DNA of 11,676 nt from positions 1-11,676 of the forward strand of contig JAGQUE010000354.1 of the NCBI GenBank assembly GCA_020438665.1, read 5' to 3'. Shown piece by piece: positions 6,417 to 11,676 of the stretch; positions within the stretch are counted from its first letter, which is position 1, and every line of letters starts with the position of its first letter. Position numbers and translations under genes: made by a program. The notes under the pieces are model-generated. The model was not told where the DNA came from, did not search any database, and worked only from the letters and a program-made list of their open reading frames with translations. The stretch is from Nocardioidaceae bacterium (GTDB taxonomy: Bacteria; Actinomycetota; Actinomycetes; Propionibacteriales; Nocardioidaceae).

Positions 6417-6715
6417 GCCATGTCCGCCTGCTGGTCGTCGGTCTGCAGCCCGGGCGGCAGCTGGCCGGTGGAGCGCTGGTAGTAGTGGGCGGCGCGACGG
6501 GTCGCCAGCATCCGGGCCAGCGCCACGAAGGTGCCGCTGGCGGCGGCCCACAGCACGGCCTCCCAGAGCTGGACGTCGGGGTCGGCCGGGTTGGCGGGCG
6601 GGTTCTTGCCCGTGGCGAGCCGCCACGAGGTGTTGAGGCCCTTCTTGGCCACGGCGGCAGCCGCCACGGCCGCACCGAGCGAGAAGACCGACCAGACCTT
6701 CGAACCGCTTGCCAT
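6398..6715 (-). CDS. DUF4235 small membrane protein
   Basis: A 105-residue protein matching the actinobacterial DUF4235 family, of unknown function. Two hydrophobic segments are visible (about residues 7-24 and 50-66, the second being LWEAVLWAAASGTFVALARML). They are joined by a polar loop with NPPANPADPDVQLWEA, and a short polar tail follows. It is probably an inner-membrane hairpin. ATG 6715 has a good AAGGAG site 5 nt upstream, and that site overlaps the TAA stop of the DUF3093 gene, so the two form an operon with 9 nt between them. The final codons and stop are part of the terminator hairpin. Confidence 0.87.
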   Translation of the reverse strand: MASGSKVWSVFSLGAAVAAAAVAKKGLNTSWRLATGKNPPANPADPDVQLWEAVLWAAASGTFVALARMLATRRAAHYYQRSTGQLPPGLQTDDQQADMAKAPTA

Positions 6716-6724
6716 CAGCTCTCC

Positions 6725-7192
6725 TTAAGCGACGTCTCCGCGGCCAACCCTACTGGTCGCGTCGTGGAGCGCCCTGGCCAAGGCCTCGGGGTGCCGTGTG
6801 CTGACCAGCCAGTAGGGCGTCGGGTCGGCGGGATCGGTCAGCTCCACCTTGACCGCCCGCTTGAGATAGGGCCGGAGCAGCAGATGGGCGCGCGCATCGG
6901 CCTCCACGCCCGCCAGCCGTCGCGTCTGCCCGGCATCCAGCGCCGTGACCGCGCCCAGGTGGACCACGTCGATGTGGGCGCGCCCGGCCCGGAATGTCCC
7001 GCCGGCGACGCTCAGGTGGACCCCGCCGTAGGACCAGAAGAACGCGGCGATCAGCGCGGCCACGACCGCAGTGACGCCCCACGCGGCGGCCTCGGGCAGC
7101 ACCACGATCGTCGCGAGCCACGCGCTCGCCACCATCATGGTGGCCTGCACCCACCATCGCAGGGGCACGCCCAGGCGCTCGTCGTAGTCCAC
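6725..7192 (-). CDS. DUF3093 membrane protein
   Basis: Actinobacterial DUF3093 protein of unknown function (155 residues; positional counterpart of Rv2698). The N-terminus [14 protein letters not shown] matches the family start. It is followed by two membrane segments (about 13-32 and 38-56) and a soluble domain of about 100 residues ending in the conserved-looking [21 protein letters not shown]. That C-terminal part resembles a membrane-attached PH-like domain, an impression only. The frame is open much further upstream, over dut, but GTG 7192 is chosen because TAGGCT ends 7 nt before it and the family begins there. The stop is TAA, the only one in the window, and it forms TAAGGAG, the ribosome site of the next gene. 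It diverges from dut. Confidence 0.88.
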   Translation of the reverse strand: MDYDERLGVPLRWWVQATMMVASAWLATIVVLPEAAAWGVTAVVAALIAAFFWSYGGVHLSVAGGTFRAGRAHIDVVHLGAVTALDAGQTRRLAGVEADARAHLLLRPYLKRAVKVELTDPADPTPYWLVSTRHPEALARALHDATSRVGRGDVA

Positions 7193-7199
7193 GCCGCAC

Positions 7200-7205
7200 A
7201 GCCTA
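7200..7205 (-). promoter_or_regulatory. -10 element TAGGCT, leaderless DUF3093 gene
   Basis: On the minus strand TAGGCT is followed by GTGCGGC and then the GTG start at 7192, a 7-nt gap without a ribosome site. It drives the DUF3093-DUF4235 operon. Confidence 0.6.
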
Positions 7206-7233
7206 ATGTCGCCTCGCCAAGCGGTCGGTGCAC

Positions 7234-7247
7234 CCACCCCTGGGTGG
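7234..7247. promoter_or_regulatory. Inverted repeat between DUF3093 and dut promoters
   Basis: CCACCC (7234-7239) and GGGTGG (7242-7247) form a perfect 6-bp inverted repeat with a CT centre. It covers the expected -35 region of dut and lies upstream of the divergent DUF3093 promoter, so a bound protein could affect both. It resembles the repeat at 3973-3990. Regulatory function is inferred. Confidence 0.3.
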
Positions 7248-7254
7248 CAGCGGG

Positions 7255-7260
7255 TAGGGT
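7255..7260 (+). promoter_or_regulatory. -10 element TAGGGT, leaderless dut
   Basis: TAGGGT is followed by CACCAGCC and then GTG 7269, an 8-nt gap with no ribosome site. The same hexamer and gap are found at sseA. Confidence 0.6.
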
Positions 7261-7268
7261 CACCAGCC

Positions 7269-7730
7269 GTGTCCGACACCCCCGACCTCGAGGTGCAACT
7301 GGTCCGGCTCGACCCGGGTCTGCCGCTGCCGGCGTACGCCCACCCCGGCGACGCCGGCGCCGACCTGATGACCACCGTCGACGTCACCCTCGAGCCGGGC
7401 GAGCGCGTCCTGGTGCCGACGGGAGTGGCGATCGCGCTGCCCCTCGGGTTCGTCGCATTCGTGCACCCACGCTCAGGTCTCGCGGCCCGCCACGGGCTCT
7501 CCGTGGTCAACACCCCCGGCACCGTCGACGCCGGCTACCGCGGCGAGATCAAGGTGCTGCTGATCAACCACGACCCCCGGGAGACGCTCCGCCTCCAGCG
7601 GGGCGACCGGATCGCTCAGCTCGTGGTCCAGCGGGTCGAGCAGGCCGCCTTCGTCGAGGTCGCGACCCTGCCGGACTCCCTGCGCGGAGCCGGGGGCTAC
7701 GGTTCTACTGGGGGCTTCGGTCGCTCCTGA
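7269..7730 (+). CDS. dut: dUTP diphosphatase (dUTPase)
   Basis: Hydrolyses dUTP to dUMP and pyrophosphate, keeping uracil out of DNA and supplying dUMP for thymidylate synthesis; a cytosolic homotrimer. All five trimeric dUTPase motifs are present in 153 residues: DAGADL (28-33), PRSGLA (67-72), [10 protein letters not shown] (84-93, with catalytic D87), RGDRIAQ (111-117) and the flexible C-terminal arm [10 protein letters not shown] (142-151). An upstream in-frame extension exists, but GTG 7269 matches the usual N-terminus and lies 8 nt after the TAGGGT -10. The gene is first in a short unit with the DUF3710 gene 30 nt downstream, an arrangement conserved in actinobacteria. Confidence 0.96.
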   Translation: MSDTPDLEVQLVRLDPGLPLPAYAHPGDAGADLMTTVDVTLEPGERVLVPTGVAIALPLGFVAFVHPRSGLAARHGLSVVNTPGTVDAGYRGEIKVLLINHDPRETLRLQRGDRIAQLVVQRVEQAAFVEVATLPDSLRGAGGYGSTGGFGRS

Positions 7731-7760
7731 CCGTCCGCCCCACCGAGGAGTTGTTGAGAG

Positions 7761-8411
7761 TTGTTCCGCCGCCGCAAAGACATCGACGAGCCGGCCGCTG
7801 ACGGGGCTGACGCCGCGGCCCTCGACCCGGCCCCCGAGGACGACGAGTCCGCCGCCCCCGACGTCCGCCGTGCGGGGCCCTTCGACATCGACGAGATCGA
7901 CGACGACGTCCAGCGCGTCGACCTCGGCTCGCTGCTCGTGACACCCCAGGCCGACCGCGAGGTCCGGATCCAGGTCGACGAGACCACCAACGTCGTCTCA
8001 TCGGTCCTCATCGCAGGCCCTAACGGGGCGCTGGAGCTGCGGGCCTTCGCCGCGCCGCGCCACGGTGACCTCTGGTCGGCCTCCCGCGAGTCGATCGCCT
8101 CGGAGACCGCCCAGCGCGGCGGCACCGCCACCGAGCAGGAGGGCCGGTTCGGGCCGGAGCTCGTCGTCCAGCTCGCCGTGCAGCTGCCCGACGGTCGCAC
8201 CGCGATGCAGCCCCAGCGCGTGGTCGGCGTCAACGGGCCGCGCTGGATGTTGCGGGCCACCTTCCTGGGCGCGCCCGCCGAGCGGCCCGACGCTGTTGAC
8301 GCGTGGAACGACACGCTCGCGAGCGTCGTCGTACGGCGCGGTGCCCAGGCGATGCCGCCCGGTGACGCCCTGCCGCTGACCTTGCCACCCGGCGCCCGCC
8401 AGACCGGGTGA
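7761..8411 (+). CDS. DUF3710 domain protein
   Basis: Conserved actinobacterial protein of unknown function (216 residues; counterpart of Rv2696c). It begins with a basic patch (FRRRK) and an acidic, Ala/Asp/Glu-rich stretch to about residue 33. The soluble DUF3710 domain covers about 35-205, starting near GPFDIDEIDDD and including WSASRESIASE and QRVVGVNGPRWMLRATFLG. No catalytic motif or membrane segment is evident. TTG 7761 is the start: an in-frame TGA sits at 7755-7757, only one codon separates it from the TTG, the next usable in-frame start is more than 30 codons inside, and GAGGAG (7745-7750) is correctly placed. It follows dut by 30 nt and is probably cotranscribed. Confidence 0.9.
   Translation: MFRRRKDIDEPAADGADAAALDPAPEDDESAAPDVRRAGPFDIDEIDDDVQRVDLGSLLVTPQADREVRIQVDETTNVVSSVLIAGPNGALELRAFAAPRHGDLWSASRESIASETAQRGGTATEQEGRFGPELVVQLAVQLPDGRTAMQPQRVVGVNGPRWMLRATFLGAPAERPDAVDAWNDTLASVVVRRGAQAMPPGDALPLTLPPGARQTG
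8386..8410 (+). terminator. Possible hairpin at the end of the DUF3710 gene
   Basis: CACCCGG (8386-8392) pairs perfectly with CCGGGTG (8404-8410) around an 11-nt loop. The right arm runs into the TGA stop (8409-8411). No T-tract follows. It sits just before the promoter of the OB-fold gene, so it may attenuate read-through from dut-DUF3710. Weak support. Confidence 0.3.
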
Positions 8412-8425
8412 CGGGCCGTGATGGT

Positions 8426-8431
8426 TAGGCT
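8426..8431 (+). promoter_or_regulatory. -10 element TAGGCT, leaderless OB-fold gene
   Basis: TAGGCT ends 6 nt before ATG 8438 (GGCCTC between), with no ribosome site. It indicates that the OB-fold/DUF3159 pair has its own transcript rather than depending only on the dut promoter. Confidence 0.55.
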
Positions 8432-8437
8432 GGCCTC

Positions 8438-8800
8438 ATGGCGCTAGGCGGTCGGTTCCGAGAGACGTTGAGCTCCTGGGCGAACAGCTCCCAGCAGCAC
8501 GCTCGGGACATGCGCGAGACCTATGCCCATGCCGACGTCGACGCGATCGGTGACGCGCAGGACCGCAGCCCCGTGCGGCTGCGCGGGACGCTGCGCACGG
8601 TCACCCTGCGCCCCCGGGGCGGTGTGCCCGCCCTGGAGGCGGAGCTCTATGACGGCACCGGCAGCATCACGGTGATCTGGCTTGGCCGACGCCGGATCGG
8701 TGGCATCCAGCCCGGCCGGTCGCTGCAGGTGTCGGGGCGGATCGGTCGACACGACGGGGTCCGCATCATGTTCAACCCGCGTTACGAGCTGATGCCGTGA
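8438..8800 (+). CDS. Single OB-fold nucleic-acid-binding protein (RecG-wedge-like)
   Basis: A 120-residue protein (counterpart of Rv2694c by family and position). Residues 1-45 are polar and probably helical; 46-118 form one OB-fold of the tRNA-anticodon/RecG-wedge type, with strands in VRLRGTLRTVTLRP, ALEAELYDGTGSITVIWLG, RSLQVSGRIG and VRIMFNPRYEL. The DGTG turn and the closing NPRYEL resemble the wedge domain of RecG, which grips branched DNA, but no helicase motifs accompany it. It probably binds nucleic acid; substrate and role are unknown. ATG 8438 follows a TAGGCT -10. The stop overlaps the start of the DUF3159 gene (GTGA), so the two products are translated together. Confidence 0.9.
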   Translation: MALGGRFRETLSSWANSSQQHARDMRETYAHADVDAIGDAQDRSPVRLRGTLRTVTLRPRGGVPALEAELYDGTGSITVIWLGRRRIGGIQPGRSLQVSGRIGRHDGVRIMFNPRYELMP

Positions 8801-9528
8801 CGGCACCCGAGTCGCCCACCCTGGAGACGGTGGAGGCGGTCGTCCGCCACCAGCTGTCCGTGGCGCTCGGGGGCAAGCGCGGGATGATCGAGGCGGCGGC
8901 GCCGACGCTGCTGTTCACGTTCGCGTGGCTGGCCACCAAGGACATCCAGGTCTCGCTGATCCCGTCGCTCGCGGTGGCGCTCGTCCTGCTCGTCGTACGC
9001 CTCGTCCAGCGCGGGAGCGTCCAGTTCGTCATGAACGCGCTGTTCGGGATCGCCATCGCCTGGGTGTTCGTCCGGTTCGCCGGTCGTTCGGGTGCCACGG
9101 CCGACGAGCAGGCGCTGGCGTTCTTCCTCCCGGGAATCTTGTGGAGCTCGGTCTATTCGGTGCTGATCGCAGCCAGCTGTCTGACGCGGTGGCCGCTGAT
9201 CGGGTTCATGCTGGGCAGCGTCACCGGCGACCCGACCGCGTGGCACGAGGACCGGCAGATCGTGCGGCTGTGCACCCGGCTCACCTGGGTGCTGGGCCTG
9301 CCGGGCATGGTGGGCGTGGCGCTCCAAGGCCCGGTCTGGCTGGCCGGGTGGTCCGGCACGATCTCTGCGGAGTCCGCGGTGCTCGCGATCACCGCCCTGC
9401 GATACGGGCTTGGCTGGCCGTTGCGGATCGGCGCCTTCGCGCTCATGACCTGGCTGCTGGCTCGCGACCACACCCCGATCTCGCCGCCCGAGCCCGAGTC
9501 GGACGCCGAGGCCCCGGCCGAGGCCTGA
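8797..9528 (+). CDS. DUF3159 membrane protein
   Basis: Actinobacterial DUF3159 integral membrane protein of unknown function (243 residues; counterpart of Rv2693c). The N-terminal 28 residues are cytosolic-looking, including VEAVVRHQLSVALGGKRGMIE, which is typical of the family. About six hydrophobic segments follow (near 33-47, 54-70, 78-95, 108-127, 163-184 and 205-222). Between the fourth and fifth, RWPLIGFMLGSVTGDPTAWHEDR forms a polar, well-conserved-looking loop. The C-terminal tail is short and acidic. GTG 8797 overlaps the OB-fold gene's stop (GTGA), so it is translationally coupled. The 3' end lies in a hairpin shared with the convergent ceoC gene. Confidence 0.9.
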   Translation: MTAPESPTLETVEAVVRHQLSVALGGKRGMIEAAAPTLLFTFAWLATKDIQVSLIPSLAVALVLLVVRLVQRGSVQFVMNALFGIAIAWVFVRFAGRSGATADEQALAFFLPGILWSSVYSVLIAASCLTRWPLIGFMLGSVTGDPTAWHEDRQIVRLCTRLTWVLGLPGMVGVALQGPVWLAGWSGTISAESAVLAITALRYGLGWPLRIGAFALMTWLLARDHTPISPPEPESDAEAPAEA

Positions 9529-9539
9529 GACTCGGCGTC
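9502..9539. terminator. Hairpin at the DUF3159/ceoC convergent junction
   Basis: GACGCCGAG (9502-9510) and CTCGGCGTC (9531-9539) are perfect 9-bp inverted repeats around a 20-nt GC-rich loop that can fold further (GGCC at 9510-9513 with 9522-9525). The loop contains the DUF3159 stop codon (9526-9528), and the right arm ends 4 nt before the ceoC stop. It may stop transcription from both sides. No T-tract. Confidence 0.45.
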
Positions 9540-9543
9540 AGGA

Positions 9544-10209
9544 TCAGTGGTGACCGGGGGCGAGCAGCTTCTCCAGCTCGGACTCGACATCGGCGGGGGC
9601 CACGAACAGCAGCTCGTCGCCGGACTCCACGGGCTGGTCGGCCGCGGGGACATAGACCTGGCCGTCGCGCAGGATCGTCACGAGAGCGCAGTTCTCGGGG
9701 AAGGGGATCAGCCCGGAGGGGGTGCCGACATAGGGGGAGTCGTCGGGGAGCGTCATCTCGACGAGGTTGGCGTTGCCCTTGCGGAAGGTGAACAGCCGCA
9801 CCAGGTCGCCGACGCTGACGGCCTCCTCGACCAGCGCCGACATGATGCGCGGGGTCGACACGCTGACGTCGACACCCCAGGCCTCGGTGAACAGCCACTC
9901 GTTGTTGGGGTGGTTGACCCGGCCGACCGTCCGGGGGACCCCGAACTCGGTCTTGGCGAGCAGCGAGATCACCAGGTTGGCCTTGTCGTCGCCCGTCGCG
10001 GCGATCACCACGTCGCAGGTGTCGAGGCCGGCCTCGGCGAGCGAGGACAGCTCACAGCAGTCGGCGAGCAGCCACTCGCCGTCGGGGACGCGCTCGGGCT
10101 TGATCGAACCGGGGTCCTTGTCGATGAGGAGGACCTGGTGGCCGTTGGTGATCAGCTCGCGGGCGATCGAACGACCGACCGCACCGGCACCGGCGATGGC
10201 GACACGCAT
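9544..10209 (-). CDS. ceoC: TrkA-type RCK potassium regulator, second copy
   Basis: Cytosolic regulatory subunit of K+ transport with RCK_N and RCK_C domains, 221 residues. The NAD(H)-binding Rossmann motif GAGAVG is at 7-12 and the acidic residue that ends strand 2 is D30 (LLIDKDP). KTEFGVPRTVGRVNHPNNEWLF and GVDVSVSTPR are typical of the mycobacterial CeoC. The RCK_C domain covers about residues 135-218 and ends with GDELLFVAPADVE. ATG 10209 has GGAG 5-6 nt upstream, and that site overlaps the ceoB stop (TGAGGAG); the gap is 9 nt, so the two are one operon. Two single-length TrkA proteins probably assemble together, replacing the double-length TrkA of enterobacteria. No TrkH/TrkG channel is in the window. 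Confidence 0.93.
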   Translation of the reverse strand: MRVAIAGAGAVGRSIARELITNGHQVLLIDKDPGSIKPERVPDGEWLLADCCELSSLAEAGLDTCDVVIAATGDDKANLVISLLAKTEFGVPRTVGRVNHPNNEWLFTEAWGVDVSVSTPRIMSALVEEAVSVGDLVRLFTFRKGNANLVEMTLPDDSPYVGTPSGLIPFPENCALVTILRDGQVYVPAADQPVESGDELLFVAPADVESELEKLLAPGHH

Positions 10210-10218
10210 GGGGGCTCC

Positions 10219-10881
10219 TCAGTGCTCCTCGGGCCCGCTGGCGAGCACCGCATAGGCGTGGGCGGCGTTCTCCTCGCGGATGACGAGGTGCATCATGTCG
10301 CCCTCCTGGAGGACGGTCTCGCGGTTGGGCAGCATCCCCTCGCCGAGCCGGTCGATCCAGGCGATCCGAGAGCGGGTCTGCTCCTGCATGTGGATGGTGC
10401 GTTCGCCGACCCAGGCGTCAGGGACCGCGAGGTGGTCGACGCGGATGGTGCCGGAGGGGTCGCGGAAGTCGGGCTCGGCGCCCGCGGGGAGCATCCGGCG
10501 CAGGATCTGGTCGGCGGTCCACTTGACCGTGGCGACGGTGGTGATGCCGAGTCGCTGGTAGACCTCGGCTCGACCCGGGTCATAGATGCGCGCCACGACG
10601 TTCTGGATGCCGAACGTCTCCCGCGCCACCCGGGCGGCGATGATGTTGGAGTTGTCGCCGCTGGAGACGGCCGCGAAGGAGTCGGCCCGCCGGATCCCGG
10701 ACTTCTCGAGCACGGCCTGGTCGAAGCCGTAGCCGGTGATCTTGTCACCGTTGAAGCCCGGCCCGAGGCGACGGAACGACTCGGGGTCGTTGTCGATGAT
10801 GGAGACCGTGTGGTTGCGGTCCTCGAGGCTGCGGGCCAGCGTGGAACCGACCCGGCCACAGCCCATGATGACGACGTGCAC
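10219..10881 (-). CDS. ceoB: TrkA-type RCK potassium regulator, first copy
   Basis: RCK_N/RCK_C protein of 220 residues that senses nucleotide and gates a K+ transporter at the membrane's inner face. The nucleotide motif GCGRVG is at 7-12 and D30 lies in VSIIDNDP. SGDNSNIIAARVARETFG and VVARIYDPGRAEVYQRLGI are family segments, and the RCK_C domain covers about 130-215. The start is GTG at 10881; the -10 TACGGT ends 6 nt upstream and there is no ribosome site, so the transcript is probably leaderless. It is first in an operon with ceoC and diverges from a KimA-like K+ permease across 56 bp, so the RCK pair may act on that permease. That link is inferred from position only. Confidence 0.93.
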   Translation of the reverse strand: MHVVIMGCGRVGSTLARSLEDRNHTVSIIDNDPESFRRLGPGFNGDKITGYGFDQAVLEKSGIRRADSFAAVSSGDNSNIIAARVARETFGIQNVVARIYDPGRAEVYQRLGITTVATVKWTADQILRRMLPAGAEPDFRDPSGTIRVDHLAVPDAWVGERTIHMQEQTRSRIAWIDRLGEGMLPNRETVLQEGDMMHLVIREENAAHAYAVLASGPEEH

Positions 10882-10887
10882 GGAGAA

Positions 10888-10893
10888 ACCGTA
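10888..10893 (-). promoter_or_regulatory. -10 element TACGGT, leaderless ceoB
   Basis: On the minus strand TACGGT is followed by TTCTCC and then GTG 10881, a 6-nt gap without a ribosome site. The predicted -35 zone (about 10911-10916) lies within the spacer of the opposing permease promoter. Confidence 0.55.
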
Positions 10894-10923
10894 TCCCAGC
10901 CACCAGCCGGGGGCAGGGTCGAC

Positions 10924-10929
10924 TAGCCT
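10924..10929 (+). promoter_or_regulatory. -10 element TAGCCT, leaderless permease gene
   Basis: TAGCCT is followed by CTCATCTC and then GTG 10938, an 8-nt gap with no ribosome site. It supports GTG 10938 rather than ATG 10944 as the start. Confidence 0.55.
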
Positions 10930-10937
10930 CTCATCTC

Positions 10938-11676
10938 GTGGGTATGGGCGACACGTACAAGCGCATCCTCGTCGGCCGCAAGCTGCGCAGCTCGCAGCTC
11001 GGCGAGACGCTGCTCCCCAAACGCATCGCCCTGCCCGTGTTCGCGAGCGATGCGTTGTCGTCGGTCGCCTATGCCCCCGACGAGGTCTTCATCATGCTGG
11101 GCCTGGCCGGAGTCACCACCTATGTCTGGTCGTGGAAGATCGCGGTCGCGGTGGCCGTCGTCATGCTCACGGTCATCGCGTCCTATCGCCAGACCGTCCA
11201 CGCCTATCCCAGCGGCGGCGGCGACTATGAGGTCGCCACCGTCAACCTGGGGCGCACCGCCGGCACGGCCGTGGCCAGCGCCCTGCTCGTCGACTACATC
11301 CTGACGGTGGCCGTGTCGGTCTCCTCCGGGGCGCAGTACGCCTCGGCCGCCCTCCCCTTCTTCGACGGTCACGAGACCGTGCTGGCGCTCGTGCTCGTCA
11401 TGCTGTTGGCGGCCATGAACCTGCGCGGCGTGCGCGAGTCCGGGTCGTTCTTCGCCATCCCGACCTATGCCTTCATGGCGGCGATCCTCGGCATGAGCCT
11501 GTGGGGGTTCCTCCGGCTGGCGATGGGCAACCTGCCCGAGGTGGAGAGCGCCGACCTCCACATGGTGGCCGGCCCCGGCTGGGAGCAGCCGCTGACGACC
11601 ATCGGGCTCATCGTGCTGCTGGCGCGGGCCTTCTCATCGGGCTGCGCGGCCCTGACCGGCGTCGAGGCCATCTCCA
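10938..11676 (+). CDS. APC permease, KimA-like K+ uptake protein (3' end missing)
   Basis: Amino-acid/polyamine/organocation-fold permease closely resembling the KimA (YdaO) potassium importer; counterpart of Rv2690c by family and position. Only the first 246 codons are present; the window ends inside the gene. Recognisable family segments are YKRILVGRKLRSSQLGETLL near the N-terminus, FASDALSSVAYAPDE (35-49) in the broken first helix, YPSGGGDYE (90-98), DYILTVAVSVSSG (119-131) and AFSSGCAALTGVEAIS (231-246). About six membrane segments are seen. Annotated relatives are often called amino acid permeases; the resemblance to KimA and the adjacent RCK pair favour K+. The UspA-like C-terminal domain that binds c-di-AMP in KimA would lie beyond the edge. 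The start is GTG 10938 by the TAGCCT -10; ATG 10944 is the alternative. Confidence 0.87.
   Translation, partial: MGMGDTYKRILVGRKLRSSQLGETLLPKRIALPVFASDALSSVAYAPDEVFIMLGLAGVTTYVWSWKIAVAVAVVMLTVIASYRQTVHAYPSGGGDYEVATVNLGRTAGTAVASALLVDYILTVAVSVSSGAQYASAALPFFDGHETVLALVLVMLLAAMNLRGVRESGSFFAIPTYAFMAAILGMSLWGFLRLAMGNLPEVESADLHMVAGPGWEQPLTTIGLIVLLARAFSSGCAALTGVEAIS

Noticed and set aside
7716..7735. Small hairpin over the dut stop codon (CGGTC/GACCG)
   Set aside because: The stem is only 5 bp and lies inside the dut-DUF3710 unit; it is too weak to call a terminator.
6392..7801. 469-codon plus-strand frame across DUF4235, DUF3093 and dut
   Set aside because: It is antisense or out of frame to three recognised genes and shows no domain.
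9547..10926. 459-codon open frame on the plus strand
   Set aside because: It is antisense to both ceoB and ceoC, which are firmly identified. The translation shows only low-complexity Gly/Asp/Val-rich sequence.
1..11676. CRISPR array, insertion sequence, phage genes, tRNA, rRNA or toxin-antitoxin pair
   Set aside because: No spaced repeat series, transposase, integrase, terminal inverted repeats or tRNA-like fold was seen. Base composition and gene families are uniform and typical of the core chromosome.

Overview
This window is ordinary chromosomal DNA of a high-GC actinobacterium. The evidence is very high GC coding sequence, frequent GTG (and one TTG) starts, nearly all TGA stops, actinobacteria-specific families (SepH, DUF4193, DUF4235, DUF3093, DUF3710, DUF3159) and an actinobacterial-type ferrochelatase. 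Gene order from suhB rightwards closely follows, as I remember it, the Mycobacterium tuberculosis suhB-Rv2699c-Rv2698-dut-Rv2696c-Rv2694c-Rv2693c-ceoC-ceoB-Rv2690c block. I cannot place it to genus from sequence alone; a Nocardioides-like (Propionibacteriales) or Micrococcales relative is the impression.

Left part (1-4000): thymidine kinase (tdk, minus) diverges from a two-domain sulfurtransferase (sseA, plus). sseA converges on the FtsZ-regulating division protein sepH (minus), and an MFS exporter-like gene (minus) follows upstream of sepH. Middle part (4000-6400): hemH, the iron-sulfur type (coproporphyrin) ferrochelatase, is translationally coupled to an inositol-monophosphatase-family gene (suhB). 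A small acidic zinc-ribbon protein (DUF4193) with its own promoter comes next. Right part (6400-11676): a two-gene minus-strand membrane-protein operon (DUF3093-DUF4235) diverges from dut-DUF3710 (plus). An OB-fold protein overlapping a DUF3159 membrane protein (plus) follows, converging on the paired RCK potassium regulators ceoB-ceoC (minus). These diverge from a KimA-like APC potassium permease that runs off the right edge.

Regulation is unusually legible. Eight genes have a TAnnnT -10 hexamer ending 6-8 nt before the start codon and no Shine-Dalgarno sequence, so leaderless transcription is likely. They sit in four compact divergent promoter regions (tdk only weakly), plus an internal start at the OB-fold gene. 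All three convergent junctions carry hairpins built around a stop codon; in two of them the three-base loop is exactly the TGA stop. I see no mobile element, phage gene, CRISPR array, tRNA or rRNA, and no strong case for a new multi-gene system. The most interesting leads are the KimA-RCK potassium module, the conserved unknown membrane and OB-fold proteins around dut, the DUF4193 zinc ribbon, and the stop-codon-loop terminators.
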